Below are positions 1 to 12,550 of a stretch of 64,000 bases of DNA, one piece after another. Positions within the stretch are counted from its first letter, which is position 1, and every line of letters starts with the position of its first letter. Source of the DNA: Blumeriella jaapii (lineage: Eukaryota > Ascomycota > Leotiomycetes > Helotiales > Drepanopezizaceae); assembly GCA_009599575.1 (NCBI GenBank), contig VWND01000046.1, forward strand, positions 1 to 64,000, given 5' to 3'. The position numbers and the translations under genes were made by a program. The notes beneath the pieces are model-generated. The model worked only from the letters and a program-made list of their open reading frames with translations, did not search any database and was not told where the DNA came from.

Positions 1-2960
1 TTTTACGAAAATTATTATATTTCGCTAATAATATTAATTCGAAAGCAATTACGTAATTTTGCGAGCGCTAAAATAAAGCGGTGAAAATTTAATCGTGTAT
101 TTTTCGTACAAAAGCCAAACGAAAATAATCGACGTTTAATATTATTAAACGACCGTAATATAATAGCAAATCGCGTTTAAATATATACAAAATATTATTA
201 ACTTCGTTTTTTTTCGTAGCGTTTCGTACAGCTTTTTTTCGAAAGATTATCAAACTGCTAGCTATGCGATTAACGTAAAAAATTTAATTAACGATACGAA
301 ATACGAAAAAAAAATTAATTATTTTAATAATAAAAACAGCTGTTTCGAAAGCCGTAAAAAGTCGAAATTTTTTAATTAAAAATCGGTAATTAATTTAATT
401 TGTTCGAAAAAAGATTTGCAAGCGCTGGGTGCGTTTAAAAAAGTTTTAGCGGTCGAATTCGCTCGTACGACGTATTAATGCGTTAATTAAAAAGTTGTGT
501 TTATTTAATTTGTACGTAATAAAAAAATCGTAATCGGCGAAAAGCTCGGCTTAGCGTATTTGTCGAACGTTTAAAAATTTAAAAGTTATAAAATATTTTA
601 AAGTTTTATAATTAATAATTATTTTGATTTAATAAACTAAATTAATTAATTTAATACGAAATTTATTTAAAAATTTTACGATTGCGAATATTTTTTTATC
701 GTATACGATGTAATTTAGCTTTGCGAAAGCTATGGTTTTATTAAAGTAAGCGATTAAAAGCCAGTCGTCGTTATAAAATTGCGAAAGCACAAAAGCTATT
801 ACGCCGTCGAAAGCGTTAATTTTTAATATATAAAAAAAGTTTTGCTTATAATATTATAAAACTGATGCAGTAATAAAAGCTAATATAAAAAGGTCGAAAC
901 TTTTTTAATATTTAAAAATAAAATTAAAAAAAACGTTAACTTTGGTTAAATAAATCAAAAGCTTTGCAATTATACCATAGTTTCGAATAAAACGTCGGTA
1001 GAAATTACAAAAACCAAAAAAGTTTTATATACTTTTTACAATAATAAAAGGCTTTTAATAGGCGATTACGAAGACTTTTTTTAAATTTATTTTTAAATTT
1101 TTAATCGAAATAATAAAATCTAAATAACGGATCCGAATAATATTAAATTTAAACTTTCGAATATCGGCTTATAATTCAGCGTCAGCGAACTTTTGAAATA
1201 TTTTGCGAACGTATATAACGTATTTTAAAAAGTCGAACGAATAAATAAAAATATTATTTAAATATATAATACAAAAATCGTTTAAATAATCGAAAAAAAC
1301 GTCGTTTATATAACGTTAGTAAATTGCGAATTTATTAATAAAGCCAAAAGATAGCATTTTATATTTATAAGCGCCGTAACGCGTACGAAACGTCGTTAGT
1401 TTTTTATTAATAAAATCTATTCGAATTTTATAAAAAGCTTAACGAATATCGAGCTTCGTAAAAATTCGTATTTTCGAAAAACAAGCAAAAGTTTTATCGA
1501 TAAAAAAAAAAAAAAAAGCGATTTTTACGAATAATATTATTAAAAGCTCGATAATCGATACAAAAACGTAATAAACCGTCGGGTTTTTTAGCGAAAAATA
1601 TTAAAACAGCGAAAAAAACGATAAAAAATTCGATAAAACCTTTGTTAAAATTATTTTGCAAATAAATTTTAATAATCTCGAATTTTAAAATCGATATTTT
1701 ATATAAAAAAATGTATTTCAGCTTTTTTTTATTTAGAATAAGCTCGATCTTATAATCGTAAAGCCGGTAAAAAGCTAGCTCGTTATTAACGGCCTTAAAA
1801 AACACGTATTCGAAGTTTTTATATTCCGGAAGAAAAAATTCGAAAAAGAATTTATTCGAAGTTAGCTTTGCTAAGCTGGTCGAAAAAATCGAAATCGATA
1901 TTTCGTTAATTCTGAAACGTTCGAAAAAATTATAAAATTAAATTTTAAAAAAAATATTATACGTAAAATCGTTTAATATTTTATCGATTTCGTATAAAAA
2001 AATTAAAAATATTTTAAATGCTTTTTTTTTAAAAATTAACTTGAAAGCGTATATAATAATTTAGTAAATAAAAATTAAATAAGCAGTAGATTAAAAGATT
2101 CGTTTTCGAACTAATCGTTTGAAAAATTCAAAAAATAACTGCTTATTTAAACTATCGATTATATTAAACTGAAAGGCTATCGCAGCGAAAGCTTTTTTTT
2201 TTGGTTTTTAATATAATTGTTTTTCGTAAAACGAAAAAGCTGTTTTAACGAAAAAAAAAAAAAAAAAAAAAAAAAATAATAAAAAAAGAAATCGTTAGCC
2301 TGGAAAAATAATAGCGTGATTTTTTATATTATTTTATTAGCGTCGCTATCGAAATTAGCACCGCGAATAAAATTCGATTTTTTCGCGCTTCGCATAGCGT
2401 CGTAAATTTGCTATAATTGATTAAAGTTTTTATTACGTTTTACAGCGTCGTTTTAATAGCGAAATTAAATCTTTCGAAAATGCAAATAAAAAACTTTAAT
2501 ATAATAAGCGTAAAAAGCTGTAAAAAAGTAAAATTTCGGCTAATAAAGCTTGCGTTTATTATAATTTAATAAAACTTAGTATTCGGCCAATTAAGCTTTT
2601 TCTAGGATTATATTATAATTTCCGAAATTAATAATTAAAAAAAAAGTAAACGATTATATTCGATTATTAATAATAAAATTAAAAAACGTAAAATATATAA
2701 TTAAATGGCCACGAATTTTATTATACCTTTTTACAAAAAAAAAAGCCGGAAAAAATTAAATCAAAAGTTTTAAAAAAAAAAAAAAAAACTTAATTAGCGC
2801 CGAATCGATTAACGCATAACCGTTCGCTTTAAAATCGGCGAGCGCTTTTATTTTATACGAAAAACTATTTTTAATAAGCATAACGGAAATTATTAATAAA
2901 TCGTTATTAAAAAGCTTTCGAACGTAAAATAACGCATATCGCGTAATACGCTTAAAAAAA
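1..2960 (-). pseudogene. pol: RIP-destroyed pol of X unit 1 (integrase start, RNase H, RT, protease)
   Basis: Reading leftward: protease about 2950-2761, RT about 1821-1061, RNase H about 861-561, integrase N-terminal part 321-1. The longest open piece (1805-1494) shows the RT block with FAKKPDGLLRFCIDYRAFNN, the usual K-x-D-G-x-x-R-x-C-x-D-Y-R of Ty3/Gypsy RTs. The YLDD catalytic box reads YLNN and the frame is cut by many TAA/TAG codons. The linker between protease and RT holds a run of more than 20 A at about 2250-2276. Confidence 0.8.
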
Positions 2961-4470
2961 AAGCTTTGCTTAAGCCTAAGCGTTTTTCCGATTAGCGGAA
3001 AAACTTTTAATTCTTTCGTATGCGTTTTAAAAATCGTTTAAAAAAAGGTTTTCGTTTTTATTATTATTATTAAAAAGCGAATTTTCGGCCGATTCGATTT
3101 CGTTTATATTTACTAATTTAAAAAAGCTTTTAAATAAAACCGAGAATCGGCCCGTAAAAAATCGTACAAATTAACTTTTTTAATTTTTCTAATATAAAAT
3201 AAAAAACGAACGTTATCGTTAATCCGATCGAAAAAAAAAACGTTAAAAAAAGCGTTTTAGCGTAAAAAAAACAAAAAAACAAAAGACTGAAAAAAAACTT
3301 ATAAAACATTTAAACGATTTTCGTACGTACGATTTGATTTGTAATACGCTTTGGTTAAAAATTTACTATTTTAATAAATAATAAATTTAATTAAAAAACG
3401 ATTCGCGTATAAAACTCGTTTAATTAATTAATTTTGTTTTTTTTTTCGGACGGCGGTAAGCTAATTTTTAAAAATCGTTATACGCGTTTATTTTAAATGC
3501 AACTTTTTTCGTAAACGCTTTAGTATTTTATCGCGAAAAGCGTTTCGAAGCTGTTTATTAATTCGTATTTAAGCGTTCGTTGCAAAAATAAAAAATCGTA
3601 AATAAAATCGTTAAAAATCGTCGTACGTATTTATTGCAAGCATTTTAAATTCGTTTTCGGCCTTTTAAACATCGGAAAAATCGGCTAAAAAATCGGCGAC
3701 TTTTTTTATTAATTTTTCGGAAAATATAAAATCGAAGCGATTTAAAATACGCGAAGTAAAAAACTTTTTTGCTACGCTTTCGGTTTGATCGAATATATAA
3801 TTTTTACGAAATCGATCGCCAGCGAAATAATCGTAATAAAATTCGAAATTATCGAAAATTTTAATTTTTAAATAACGTATTTTATAATTTTTATTATTAT
3901 TTAATTTAAATTTAAAATTCGAAACGCGTTTTATACGAGCTAGTCGAAAGTTAGCAAATAAATAAAAACTATAGCGTTTAAAAAACGCGTTAAAATCTTG
4001 GCCGTTATAAAAAAATTTAAAAAAAATTCGCGAAAAGCGTAAAAATTAATTTGCAGCGTTTGTTAATTAAAATAAAACGTTGCGAAAAAAAAAAAAGCAG
4101 TAGATTCGCGATTAACAAAAGCACGTTTGATAAATTTTATTAAACGCTTTAATTAAAAAGTCTGTCGCAATCGTATAATTTCCAAAAGTTATCGTTTACG
4201 TTTTTGCGTTTTTTTTAAATTGATTTTGCAAAAGTTTTAATTAAACGCTTTTAGCGCTAAGTTGCAAAAAAAAAATAATAAGCGAAATGGTTGACGCTTT
4301 GCTTTTTTTTTTTTTTTTTTTTCTTCGGAAAAAAAAACTGTTTTTCAGAAAAAAAAACTTTTAGGGAAAGCTGCTTTTTCGCTAATTAAAAAAAAGGTTA
4401 AAAAATAATAACAAAAGCTGAAAAGCTTTGCTGAAAAAGAAATCGTTAAACAAAAGCTATTTTTCGCGAA
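2961..4470 (-). pseudogene. gag: RIP-destroyed gag of X unit 1
   Basis: Homologous over its length to the gag region of copy E (about 28790-30214), where the frame is better kept. Lys/Phe-rich capsid-like sequence survives in pieces between stops. No intact start codon is visible. Upstream, 4471-4583 is the untranslated leader with the palindrome CGACCGGTCG at 4492-4501. Confidence 0.65.
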
Positions 4471-4583
4471 ATGCGAAAATAAGCTTTTTTACGACCGGTC
4501 GATCATTTTAATATAATCCGTAAGAAATTCGAAAAAAAAAAAAATTTACGCCGTCGCTAGCGTAGAAAAAAAATTATTAATAA

Positions 4584-4849
4584 TATAACGATTTAATCAA
4601 TCGAAAAGCTAAAAAATCAATTAACTGATCGCCGTATTTATATAATATAAAAAACGAACTTTTGGTTTTGTAACAAAATATTTATTTAAAATTAACAATT
4701 GCAAAAAGCAAAAGTTGCTAAAAGAAAAAACTTTATATATATAAATAATTTTTATAATTAATAAAAAAACTTATTAAAAAACCAAAAAGCTTGCAGCTAT
4801 ACGTAATTGCTAGGGTGACATACGAAAAGCAAAAAAATAAATCGTTATA
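4584..4849 (-). repeat. 5' LTR of X, unit 1
   Basis: 266 bp, aligned with the eight-base inverted ends TGTGACGA/TCGTCACA of the family, here mutated to TATAACGA/TCGTTATA. The right end abuts Y sequence beginning CCGTCGG. It is mutated along its full length, unlike the outer LTR edges of B, E, F and H. Confidence 0.85.
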
Positions 4850-6990
4850 CCGTCGGAAACGTCAGTTTTTAATATGCAAAAAAGGTTTTGTTTATAATAT
4901 TATAAAATTAATACAATAATAAAAGCTAATATAAAAAAGTCGAAACTCTTTTGATATTTAAAAATAAAATTGTAAAAAACGTTAGCTTTGGTTAAATAAA
5001 TCAAAGGCTTTGCAATTATACCGTAATTTCGAATAAAACGTCGGTAAAAATTACAAAAACCAAAAAAGTTTTATACATTTTTTATAATAACAAAAGGCTT
5101 TTAATAGGCGATTACGAAGATTTTTTTAAAATTTATTTTTAAGCTTTTAATAAAAATAATAAAATCTAAATAACGGATTCGAATAACGTTAAATTCAGAT
5201 TTCCGAATATCGGCTTATAATTCAGCGTTAGCGAGCTTTTAAAACATTTTGCGAACGTATATAACGTGTTTTAAAAGGTCGGACTAATAAATAAAAATGT
5301 TAATTAAATATATAATACAAAAATCGTTTAAATAATCGAAAACAACGTCGTTTATATAACGTTAATAAATTGCGAATTTATTAATAAAGCTAAAAAGTAG
5401 TATTTTACATTTATAAGCGCCGTAACGCGTACGAAACGTCGTTAGTTTTTTATTAACAGGGTTTATTCGAATTTTATAAAAAGCTTAACGAATATCGAGC
5501 TTCGTAAAAATTCGTACTTTCGAAAAACGAGCAAAAATTTTATCGATAAAAAAAAAAAAAAAACCATTTTTACAAATAATATTATTAAAAATTCGATAAT
5601 CGATATAAAAACGTAATAAACCGTCGGGTTTTTTAGCGAAAAATATTAAAACAGCGAAAAAAGCAATGAAAAATTCGATAAAACTTTTGTTAAAGTTATT
5701 TTACAAATAAATTTTAATAATTTCGAATTTTAAAATCGATATTTTATATAAAAAAATATATTTCAGCTTTTTTTTATTTATAATAAGCTCGATTTTATAA
5801 TCGTAAGGCCGATAAAAAGCTAGTTCGTTATTAGCGGCTTTAAAAAATACGTGTTCGAAGTTTTTGTATTCCGAAGAAAAAAATTCGAAGAAAAGTTTAT
5901 TCGAAATTAGCTTTGCTAAGCTGATTAAAAAAGTCGAAATCGATATTTCGTTAATTTTGAAACGTTCGAAAAAATTATAAAATTAAATTTTAAAAAAAAT
6001 ATTATACGTAAAATCGTTTAGTATTTTATCGATTTCGTATAAAAAAATTAAAAACATTTTAATTGCTTTTTTTCTAAAAATCAATTTGAAAACGTATGCA
6101 ATAATTTAGCAAATAAAAATTGGATAAGCAATAAATTAAAAGATTCGTTTTCGAATTAATCGTTTGAAAAATTCAAAAAATAGCTTATTTAAATTATCGA
6201 TTATATTAAGCTGAAAAGCTATCGCGGCGAAAGCTTTTTTTCGGTTTTTAATATAATTGTTTTTCGTAAAACGAAAAAGCTGTTTTAACGAAAAAAAAAA
6301 AAAAAAAAAAAAATAATAAAAAAAAAATCGTTAATTTAAAAAAGTAATATAATTTTTTATATTTTATTAGCGTCGTTATCGAAATTAGCATCGCGAATGA
6401 AATTCGATTTTTTCGCGCTTCGTATAACGTCGTAAATTTGTTATAATTAATTAAAATTTTTGTTACGTTTTACAACGTCGTTTTAATAGCGAAATTAAAT
6501 TTTTCGGAAATATAAATAAAAGATTTTAATATAACAAGCGTAAAAAACTATAAAAAAATAAAACTTCGGCTAATAAAACTTACGTTTATTACAATTTAAT
6601 AAAATTTAATATTCGGCCAACTAAATTTTTTTTAAAATTATATTATAATTTCCGAAATTAATAATTAAAAAAAAAATAAACGATTATATTCGATTGTTAA
6701 TAATAAAATTAAAAAGCGTAAAATATATAATTAAATAGCTACGAGCTTTATTATACTTTTTTACAAAAAAAAAAGCCGGAAAAAATTAAATTAAAAGTTT
6801 AAAAAAAAAAAAAAAAATTTAATTAGCGCCGAATCGATTAACGCATAACCGTTCGTTTTAAAATCGGCGAACGCTTTTATTTTATACGAAAAATTATTTT
6901 TAATAAATATAACGGGAATTATTAATAAATCGTTATTAAAAAGCTTTCGAACGTTAAAATAACGCATATCGCGCAATACGCTTAAAAAAA
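4850..6990 (-). pseudogene. pol: pol fragment of Y unit 1 (RNase H start, RT, protease)
   Basis: Protease is at about 6985-6790, where the frame reads KAFADFKTNGYALID. RT is at about 5870-5110 and the first residues of RNase H are at 4910-4850. The protease box D-S-G-A expected in the family reads D-F-K-T. The RT YLDD region has lost both aspartates. Multiple in-frame stops are present. Confidence 0.78.
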
Positions 6991-8332
6991 AGATTTTGCT
7001 TAAGCTTAAGCGTTTTTTCGATTAACGGAAAAGCTTTTAATTTTTTCGTATGCGTTTTGAAAATCGTTTAAAAAAAATTTTGTTTTTATTATTATTATTA
7101 AAAAGCGAATTTTCGGCCGGTTCGACTTCGTTTATATTTATTAATTTAAAAAAGTTTTTAAATAAAACCGAAGGTCGGCTTATAAAAAATCGTAAAAATT
7201 GGCTTTTTTAAATTTTTTAATAAAAAATAAAAAACGAACGTTATCGTTAATCCGATCGAAAAAAAAAAAACGCTAAAAAAAGCGTTTTGGCGTGAAAAAA
7301 AAAAAAAACAAAAGGCTAAAAAAAAGCTTATAAAGCATTTAAACGATTTTCGTACGTACGATTTAATTCGTAATACGCTTTAATTAAAAATTTATTATTT
7401 TAATAAATAATAAATTTGATTAAAAAGCGATTCGCGTATAAAATTCGTTCAGTTAATTAATTTTGTTTTTTTTAACGGACGGCGATAAGCTAATTTTTAA
7501 AAATCGTTATACGCGCTTATTTTAAATGCAGCTTTTTTCGTAAATGTTTTAATATTTTATCGCGAAAAACGTTTCGAAACTATTTATTAATTCGTATTTA
7601 AGCGTTTGCTACGAAAATAAAAAATCGCAAATAAAATCGTTAAAAATTATCGTACGTATTTATTATAAGCATTTTAAATTCGTTTTCGGCTTTTTAAACG
7701 TCGGAAAAATCGGTCAGAAAATCGGCGATTTTTTTAATTAATTTTTCGAAAAATATAAAATCGAAACGGTTTAAAATACGCGGAATAAAAAACTTTTTCG
7801 TTACGCTTTCGGTTTAATCGAATATATAATTTTTGCGAAATCGATCGTTAACGAAATAGTTGTAATAAAATTCGAAATTATCGAAAATTTTAATTTTTCA
7901 ATAGCGTATTTTATAATTTTTATTATTATTTAGTTTAAATTCAAAATTCGAAACGCGTTTTACACGAGCTAGTCGAAAATTAGCAAATAAATAAAAATTA
8001 TAGCGTTTAAAAAACGCGTTAAGATTTTGGCCGTTATAAAAAGATTTAAAAAAAATTCGCGAAAAGCGTAAAAATTGATTTGCAGCGTTTATTAATTAAA
8101 ATAAAACGTTGCGAAAAAAAAAAAAACAGCAGATTCGCGATTGGCAAAAGCACGTTCGATAAATTTTATTAAACGCTTTAATTAAAAAGTTTGTCGCAAT
8201 TGTATAATTTTTAAAAATTATCGTTTACGCTTTTGCGTTTTTTTTTAATTGATTTTGCAAAAAATTTTAACTAAACGCTTTTAACGCTTAATTATAAAAA
8301 AAAAATGGCAGACGAAAATGGTTAGCGCTTTG

Positions 8333-8369
<37 letters not shown>

Positions 8370-8520
8370 CGAAAAAAAAAATTGTTTTTTCAAAAAAAAA
8401 AAGCTTTTAGAAAAAGCTGCTTTTTCGCTAATTAAAAAAAGAATTAAAATATAATAGCAAAAACTGAAAAGCTTTGCTAAAAAAAAAATCGTTAAACAAA
8501 AGCTATTTTTCGCGAAATAC
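6991..8520 (-). pseudogene. gag: gag remnant of Y unit 1, with leader to 8630
   Basis: Same organisation as the other copies: capsid-like sequence broken by stops, then a leader (8521-8630) with CGACCGGTCG at 8538-8547. The N-terminal part of gag contains an uninterrupted T run of more than 30 bases at about 8334-8369, where copies E and F have a mixed tract. Confidence 0.65.
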
Positions 8521-8630
8521 GAAAATAAGCCTTTTTACGACCGGTCGATTATTTTAATATAATCCGTAAGAAATTCGAAAAAAAAAAAATTTTTACGCCG
8601 TCGCTAATATAAAAAAAAAGTTATTAATAA

Positions 8631-8898
8631 TATAACGATTTAATTAATCGGAAAGCTAAAAAATTAATTAATTAATCGCCGTGTTTATATAATATAAAAA
8701 ACGAGCTTTTAATTTTATAACAAAAATATTTATTTAAAATTAACAATTACAAAAAGCAGAAATTGCTAAAAAAAAAAAATCTTATATATATAAATAATTT
8801 TTATAATTAATAAAAAGATTTATTAAAAAATCAAAAAGCTTGCAATTATACGTAATTGCTAGGATGATATACGAAAAGCAAAAAAATAAATCGTTATA
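8631..8898 (-). repeat. Shared LTR at the boundary of the two tandem units (5' LTR of Y1 and 3' LTR of X2)
   Basis: 268 bp. Left of it lies the 5' leader of Y. Right of it (8899 on) lies the 3' end of the X internal region, including the CGTCCG of the polypurine tract read in reverse. It therefore has internal sequence on both sides and no target duplication. This is what an unequal exchange between the 3' LTR of X and the 5' LTR of Y would leave. It is mutated along its whole length. Confidence 0.8.
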
Positions 8899-10651
8899 AG
8901 ATTTCTTCGTCCGAAAAAAGCGCGCTTTCGAACTTTTATTTATTAATACGTCGTTATTTAAATAATCGTACGAATTCAAATCTTCGGAATACGCTTTTAG
9001 CCAGTTTACAAGTTTTGCAAAAAGACCGGAAAGCTTTTTATACGTTAAACAAAAATCGCGCATTTTTAAAAAAGCGTATATAAAATCAAACGCGAAATAT
9101 TACGTAAGATTTTTATTTAAACCTATTTAAAAAGCTTTATATTAAAAGGTTTTTCGTTGTATTCGATAAGCGATTAATTTTTCGATTTCGTATTCGAAAT
9201 TTTCAATTATATTAATAAATTTAAAAGTTGGATTAATCTGATTTAAAAGCGCGTCGTCAGCTGTTTTACGCAATCGACTAGCGTAAAAAACTAAATATAC
9301 GTTTATAATATTAAAAAAATCTAATTTAAAAGCGTTATCGAAAATTTTAATTATAATTTTAAAAAAGCTGTTTATAAGATTATCGAGCTTGCGAAAAAGC
9401 CGAAAAATCGGAAATAAACGCTTATCGAGCCAAACGTAATCGCCAACGTTAAAATCGATCGCGCGGCGAAATTTATTCGCATTTTTTTTTATTTTATCGT
9501 AAAATTATTAAAAATGCGATTTAGCGAAATTTTAAACGTCGTAATAGCGGCGAACGTATATACGAGCTTCGTTTGCGTTTAGTTTATATAAAAGATTAAA
9601 AAAAAAAAAAATATCGAATTTTCAGTTTTAATTAATATAAAAAATATAATCGTATATAATTTCAAAAAATAAAAAGCTATTTAAATTTTCGTAAAAAAAA
9701 ATTATTTAAGCGAAATTTATTATTAAAAAAAATTCGTTTTAATCGTTTTAATAAAAATTTACGAAAAATCGAAAGCGTTTTTGCAAATATTAATTATAAA
9801 TTTCGGTTTGACCGTCGGTTTTAAAATAAACGGCTGTCGAAAGCTTTAATTGCGTACCGAGTATTTTATTTAATTTAAATCAAAAAATAAATTAATACTA
9901 AAGGCCACGATCGCTAATAATACTTTTCGAAAGGCCAAAATACTTATATACGTAAAATATATACAATTTAACGAAGCTTCGAATATCGATATTTTTATAA
10001 CAAAAAATCGAAATAATCTGCTTAAAAAAACGATTTATTATTACGAATACGTTATCGTAACCGTGTTTATTTTTATTAAAATTACAAAAGTTTATTATAA
10101 TATATTTTTAAAAATAATTAAAAACAAAAAAAAACTGAAAAAACCGGAGCGCTTATTTTTTAAAATAAAACTTTTTCGATAAGCGTAATAATTGCGACAG
10201 TATTGTTTTACGAAAACTATTATATTTCGCTAATAATATTAATTCGAAAGCAATTACGTAATTTTGCGAGCGCTAAAATAAACGATGAAAATTTAATCGT
10301 ATATTTTTTATACAAAAGCCAAACGAAAATAATCGACGTTTAATATTATTAAGCGACCGTAATATAATAGCAAATCGCGTTTAAATATATACGAAATATT
10401 ATTAACGTTGTTTTTTTTCGTAGCGTTTCGTATAGCTTTTTTTCGAAAGGCTATCAAACTGCTAATTATGCGATTAACGTAAAGAATTTAATTAACGATA
10501 CGAAATACGAAAAAAAAATCAATTATTTTAATAATAAAAACAGCTGTTTCTAAAGCCGTAAAAAATCGAAATTTTTTAATTAAAAGTCGGTAATTAATTT
10601 AACTTGTTCGAAAAAAAGTTTGCAAACGCTGGATGCGTTTAAAAAAGTTTT
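8899..10651 (-). pseudogene. pol: pol 3' part of X2: chromodomain and most of integrase
   Basis: Chromodomain region at about 9217-8987 and integrase at about 10507-9287. An open stretch at 9063-8782 covers the tail after the chromodomain (MRDF, then LVNWLKAYSEDLNSYDYL) and then runs by chance into the LTR. Integrase is full of stops. The sequence ends at the GTTTT target of B. Confidence 0.78.
10647..10651. repeat. Target-site duplication GTTTT, left of B
   Basis: GTTTT immediately precedes the LTR start TGTGACGA and is repeated at 17057-17061. The uninterrupted homologous site in unit 1 (about 451) has a single GTTTT. Confidence 0.92.
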
Positions 10652-10916
10652 TGTGACGATTCACTCTGTTGCCACCTCTCGTGTCACCCCAGCAACTACG
10701 TGTAGCTGCAAGCTCCCTGGTCTTCTGGTGGGTCTTCCTATTAATTATGGAAACTATTTATATATAAAGCTTTTTTTTTTTAGCAACCTCTGCCTTCCGC
10801 AGTTGTTAATTTTAAATGAATATTTTTATTACAAAACTAAAGGCTCGTTTTATACCATATAAACACGGCGACCAGTTAATTAATCTTTCAGCCCTTCGAT
10901 TAATTAAATCGTTATA
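10652..10916 (+). repeat. 5' LTR of B
   Basis: 265 bp, starting TGTGACGATTCACTC and ending ATCGTTATA (mutated ATCGTCACA). The first 100 bases are almost unmutated, with the CA and TG dinucleotides kept, while the inner part is strongly T/A-shifted. A TATA-like stretch (TATATATAAA) at about 10759 could be the core promoter. A frame open through this LTR gives an 80-residue chance ORF. Confidence 0.92.
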
Positions 10917-11044
10917 TTATTAACAATTCTTTTTCTACGCTAGCGACGGCGTAAACTATCTTTTTCTTCGAATTTTTCACGGGTCATACCAAAATGATCG
11001 ACCGGTCGTAAAAAAGCTTATTTTCGCATTTCGCGAAGAATAGC
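10917..11044 (+). other. 5' leader of B with putative primer-binding region
   Basis: Follows the LTR directly and begins TTATTAACAATTC (TTATCAACAACT in copy F). This is where the tRNA primer or a self-primer would anneal, but I could not match it to a particular tRNA. The leader then has GCTAGCGACGGCGTAAAC and the palindrome described below. In copy E the gag frame stays open through the leader, so the gag start is uncertain. Confidence 0.5.
10999..11008. promoter_or_regulatory. Conserved leader palindrome CGACCGGTCG
   Basis: A perfect 10-base palindrome kept unchanged in all eight leaders: 4492-4501, 8538-8547, 10999-11008, 21109-21118, 30253-30262, 31553-31562, 35137-35146 and 50813-50822. 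It sits about 85 bases inside the LTR. A loop with such a sequence could serve RNA dimerisation for packaging; that role is inference. Its CpG content may also simply protect it from RIP. Confidence 0.55.
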
Positions 11045-12470
11045 TTTTGTTTAACGATCCCTCTTTTAGCAAAGCTTTTTAGCTTCTGCTATTACATCTC
11101 AACCTTTTTCTTTTAATCAGCGAAAAAGCAACCCCCAGAAGCTTTTTTTTTTAAAAAACAGTTTTTCCCCCGAGGAAAAAAAAATAAAAGAAAAAGCAAA
11201 GCGCCAACCACTTCGCTTACCACCTTTTTTTTACAGCCTAGCGTTAAAAACGTTTAGTTAAAACCTTTGCAAAATCAATTAAAAAAAGCGCAAAAGCGTA
11301 AACGATAATTTCTGGAAATTATACGATTGCGACAAACTTTTTAATTAAAGCGTTTAATAAAATCTATCGAACGTGCTTTTGCCAATCGCGAATCTATTGC
11401 TTTTTCTCTTTTTCGCAACGTTTTATTTTAATTAACAGACGCTGCAAATCAATTTTTACGCTTTTCGCGAATTCTTTTTAAATCTTTTTATAACGGCCAA
11501 GATTTTAGCGCGCTTTTTAAACGCTATAGTTTTTATTTATCTGCTAATTTTCGACTAGCTCGTATAAAACGCGTTTCGAATTTTAAATTTAAACTAAATA
11601 ATAATAAAAATTACAAAACACGCTATTAAAAAATTAAAATTTTCGATAATTTCGAATTTTATTACGATTATTTCGCTAGCGATCGATTTCGCAAAAATTA
11701 TATATTCGATCAGACCGAAAGCGTAGCAAAAAAGTTTTTTACTTCGCGTATTTTAAACCGTTCCGATTTTATATTTTTCGAAAAATTAATAAAAAAAATC
11801 GCCGATTTCCTGGCCGACTTTTCCGACGTTAAAAAGCCGAAAACGAATTCAAAATATTTACAATAAATACGTACGACGACTTTTAACGGTTTTACCTGCG
11901 ATTTTCTATTTTCGCAGCGAACGTTTAAATATAAATTAACAAACAGCTTCGAAACGCTTTTCGCGATAAAATATTAAAACGTTTACGAAAAAAGCTGCAT
12001 TTGGAATAGGCGCGTACAACGACTTTTAAAAATTAATTTACCGCCGTCCGACAAAAAAAACAAAATTAGTTAGCTGAACGAATTTTATACGCGAATCGCT
12101 TTTTAATTAAGTTTATTATTTATTAAAATAATAGGTTTTTAACCAAAGCGTATTACAAGTCAAATCGTACGTACGAAAGTCGTCCAAATGCTTCACAGGC
12201 TTTTTTTCAGCCTTCTGCTGTTTTTTCTTTTTTTCTACGCTAAAACGCCCCTTTTGGCGTTTTTTTTTTCGATCGGACCAACGACAACGCTCGTTTTTTA
12301 TTTTATATTAAAAAATTCGAGGCTAATCTACACGACTTTTTACGGACCGATCTTCGGTTTTATCCAAAAGCCTTTCCAGGCTGGTAAATATAAACGAGGT
12401 CGAACCGGCCGAAAATTCGCTTTTTAATAATAATAATAAAAACGAAAACCCTTTTCCAAACGATTTTCAA
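11045..12470 (+). pseudogene. gag: gag of B
   Basis: Aligns with the gag frames of E, F and H. A capsid-like segment about 11640-12100 reads in pieces such as YIFDQTESVAK and FRDKILKRLRKKLHL, resembling fungal retrotransposon Gag proteins. The C-terminal part (12188-12427) has an open stretch that in part is the wrong frame. No clear CCHC knuckle survives: the codons expected for Cys read as Tyr or Phe. Several TAA/TAG codons interrupt it. Confidence 0.7.
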
Positions 12471-12550
12471 AACGCATACGAAAAAATTAAAAGTTTTCCC
12501 GCCAATCGAAAAAACGCTCAAGCCTAAGCAAAGCCTTTTTTTTTAGCGTA

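Larger units (their letters stand above)
1..4849 (-). mobile_element. Ty3/Gypsy chromovirus copy X, unit 1 (3' part cut by window edge)
   Basis: Minus-strand element. Its 5' LTR is at 4584-4849 and the internal region runs leftward through gag, protease, RT, RNase H and the start of integrase. It was inserted in the RNase H region of another copy (Y) directly before the sequence CCGTC at 4850. The matching CCGTC target duplication is expected outside the window on the left. The copy is heavily mutated and non-functional. Confidence 0.85.
1..8898 (-). repeat. Tandem unit 1 of a 10.2-kb duplicated X-Y block (left end outside window)
   Basis: Positions 1-8898 match unit 2 in order and orientation once the later insertions B and E are removed from unit 2. 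Position 1 corresponds to about 10203, 451 to 17057, 4849/4850 to 21467/21468, and 8898 to 31909. Both units contain the same junction between the outer end of an X 5' LTR and the start of Y sequence (CCGTCGG), so the copies share one ancestral nested insertion. About 1.3 kb of the unit should lie left of the window. Differences between the units are mainly C/T and G/A, so the duplication is real and not a repeated assembly segment. Confidence 0.85.
4850..8898 (-). mobile_element. Chromovirus copy Y, 5' part, unit 1
   Basis: Minus-strand remainder of the element into which X inserted. It starts inside RNase H at 4850, continues through RT and gag to the leader, and ends in the LTR 8631-8898. 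Its 3' half should lie left of the window on the other side of X. Confidence 0.82.

Noticed and set aside
8782..9063. 93-residue minus-strand open frame as a separate gene
   Set aside because: It is the end of the X2 polyprotein after the chromodomain continuing by chance into the LTR.
10620..10862. 80-residue + strand open frame
   Set aside because: It starts in the host copy X2 and runs through the 5' LTR of B; it crosses an insertion junction and uses a non-ATG start.
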